Assembly: GCF_900112065.1 (NCBI RefSeq)
Contig: NZ_FOKE01000001.1
Location: forward strand, 388,828 to 452,827
Origin: Cohnella sp. OV330
Lineage (GTDB): Bacteria > Bacillota > Bacilli > Paenibacillales > Paenibacillaceae
Direction of reading: 5' to 3'
DNA: 64,000 bases
The position numbers and the translations under genes were made by a program. Below, piece by piece: positions 62,742 through 64,000 of this stretch; the stretch's first letter is position 1; each line of letters opens with the position of its first letter. The notes under the pieces were generated by a model. The model was given only the letters and a program-made list of their open reading frames with translations, ran no database searches and was not told the origin of the DNA.

Positions 62742-63338
62742 TCAGGCGATCCCATGCAGGAATACGTCCACGGCAAGCCGGTACGCCGCTAGCGCCTCGC
62801 TCCGTTCCATATGCCGGGCGTGCTGGCTCAGTCCGAACAGCAGGCTATCGAGAATCATGCCGAGCGCGGTCGCGTCCGCCGCCTTGAACTCTCCGGCGTC
62901 GATCCCCCCCTGCAGCAGCTGCTTGTTGAAGTCGACGTACCCTTTTATCATCTGGCGGATCCGTTCTTCAACCTCCGAGCCCTTCTCGGCATTGTGATAG
63001 AACTCGTCCATCGCCTTGGTTAGCGGATGGTTGAGCTGCTCGTGCGCCAGATGCTCGGCCATGCCGTACAGCTTGTCGGCCGTCGTCGCATAGAGCGACT
63101 CCTTCGCGCGCCACGTCTCCTCCCACTCCCGGTCCCATTCCTCGATCAGATGCAGGAACAGCCCTTCTTTGCTCTTGAAGTGGTAATAGATATTGCCCGC
63201 GCTGCACCCGGTCGCCTTCACGATCTCCTCGATCGCGGTCGCTTTATAGCCTTTCTTGATAAAGAGCGCTTTAGACGCGTCGGCGATTTTCTTCTTGGTC
63301 TGCTCGGTTTGAAGCTGCTTTTTGTTGATGGGGATCAC
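62742..63338 (-). CDS. TetR-family repressor of the MFS gene
   Basis: 198 residues with an N-terminal HTH: KKKIADASKALFIKKGYKAT, AIEEIVKATGCSAGNIYYHF, KSKEGLFLHLIE. It heads the operon with the exporter. A perfect palindrome stands 24 bp upstream of its start. The start is uncertain: GTG 63338 is the first codon with any ribosome-site-like sequence nearby. It should repress its own operon until the drug binds. Confidence 0.88.
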   Translation of the reverse strand: MIPINKKQLQTEQTKKKIADASKALFIKKGYKATAIEEIVKATGCSAGNIYYHFKSKEGLFLHLIEEWDREWEETWRAKESLYATTADKLYGMAEHLAHEQLNHPLTKAMDEFYHNAEKGSEVEERIRQMIKGYVDFNKQLLQGGIDAGEFKAADATALGMILDSLLFGLSQHARHMERSEALAAYRLAVDVFLHGIA

Positions 63339-63361
63339 CTCGAATGCGATGTGACACTAAG

Positions 63362-63383
63362 ATACTGAATGATTATTCAGTAT
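63362..63383. promoter_or_regulatory. Palindromic operator upstream of TetR gene
   Basis: ATACTGAAT and ATTCAGTAT are perfect inverted arms around GATT, the size expected of a TetR dimer site. It lies just upstream of the TetR-MFS operon. Confidence 0.75.
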
Positions 63384-63457
63384 TATAGCGTGCGGGAGGC
63401 GGCGATTGCAATGGCGGCTTAAGCCAATGTGTAATTGCGGCTGCCCCTCCGTTATAT

Positions 63458-63955
63458 TCAAACGTATTGGAGAACCCACTCTTTTATCCGAGAGGAAACT
63501 TCGGTTACATCCGTATCTGTCGTATCGATAGTCGGCATAGGCGGGTTATAGACCTCATCGGCAATCTCAAGCAATCGTTTCGCAAAGCTTTTATGGTTTT
63601 GAATTTCTTCCTCCGGCCAATTCCTTTCACGCAAACGTTTCTCCCGCGTTTCTTCGTCACAATGTAGGTTTAGGTAATATACATGTTTAAAAAAGTGAAA
63701 GTCCGCACATTTTTCAATATCCCAAGGCATCATTGTTCCGCATAGGATCGTCATGCGTCCGCTTTGAGCAATATTTCGAGCCACTCGAAGCCAAATATTC
63801 CGATTTTTCTCCCAATCGTGCCCGATGAATTCATTAAGATCATCCGGGTCGAAAATATCAAAATCAGACATCATTCTTCGTAGTTCCTTGATGACATAGG
63901 TTTTCCCTGAACCGCTTGCGCCCGTGACGATAAATAAAGGCAACTGCCTTTCCAC
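63458..63955 (-). CDS. P-loop nucleotide kinase-like protein
   Basis: 165 residues. Walker A VTGASGSGKT is at the N-terminus, followed by DIFDPDDLNEFIGHDW and a lid-like region EETREKRLRERNW, consistent with AAA/adenylate-kinase-like small-molecule kinases. Substrate unknown. GTG 63955 follows GGGGAT. No partner gene is visible before the window ends. Confidence 0.8.
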   Translation of the reverse strand: MERQLPLFIVTGASGSGKTYVIKELRRMMSDFDIFDPDDLNEFIGHDWEKNRNIWLRVARNIAQSGRMTILCGTMMPWDIEKCADFHFFKHVYYLNLHCDEETREKRLRERNWPEEEIQNHKSFAKRLLEIADEVYNPPMPTIDTTDTDVTEVSSRIKEWVLQYV

Positions 63956-64000
63956 TTTTGCATCCCCGCCTTATCAAAATTCAATTAAACGAATGCCGGC

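Overview
The window looks like chromosomal DNA of a spore-forming, Gram-positive Paenibacillaceae bacterium (Paenibacillus or Cohnella type). The pointers are strong GGAGG ribosome binding sites with many TTG/GTG starts, a Spo0E-like phosphatase, copper-amine-oxidase-N and SLH stalk domains, LplB/YtcP-type sugar ABC transporters with a YesN-type AraC regulator, and bidirectional hairpin terminators. This is inference from gene content. No rRNA, tRNA or CRISPR array was seen.

Region 1 (0-2 kb): a TIGR02960-like sigma factor with a SnoaL-like C-terminus, an SRPBCC protein and a small unknown gene.

Region 2 (2.2-17.1 kb): an AT-richer accessory region. It opens with the N-terminal stub of a tyrosine recombinase. 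Next come an unrecognised three-gene operon with a membrane protein (third gene frameshifted), a GC-richer Spo0E/unknown pair, an XRE regulator, and a tightly packed minus-strand operon: UvrD-type helicase with a PD-(D/E)xK Fe-S nuclease, C5-cytosine methylase, type III Mod, type III Res. A DUF2075 helicase and a MazG-like hydrolase follow. It reads as a defence island in which a type III restriction system carries two extra partners.

Region 3 (17.3-35.5 kb): housekeeping and accessory genes. These include an ECF sigma/anti-sigma pair, an MBL-fold hydrolase and a decayed copy of it beside a LysR gene, an LRR protein, an EamA exporter with HxlR regulator, small secreted proteins, a tandem-MerR regulator, a VCBS-like protein, RibD-like, RDD, DinB, a seven-repeat RCC1-like propeller and an SGNH hydrolase. 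Several short gene remnants lie between them.

Region 4 (35.6-55.7 kb, GC-rich): a pectin/rhamnogalacturonan utilisation locus. A five-gene minus-strand operon (pectinesterase, alpha/beta hydrolase, GH105, GH43, rhamnogalacturonan acetylesterase with SLH repeats) diverges from an AraC gene. A second operon (GH43, GH28) diverges from a membrane-bound YesN-type AraC sensor, followed by two permeases and a solute-binding lipoprotein. A GH95 gene closes the locus, separated from the transporter by twelve 51-bp tandem repeats. The enzymes lack visible signal peptides, so the likely scheme is import of oligosaccharides followed by breakdown in the cytoplasm. Paired repeats spaced 43-44 bp precede both the permease and the binding-protein gene and are candidate regulator sites.

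Region 5 (55.8-64 kb): cupin, beta-propeller, ketopantoate reductase-like, two TetR regulators (one in an operon with an MFS exporter and with a clear palindromic operator), a P-loop kinase-like protein, and remnants of a lipoprotein and a zeta-toxin-like ATPase.
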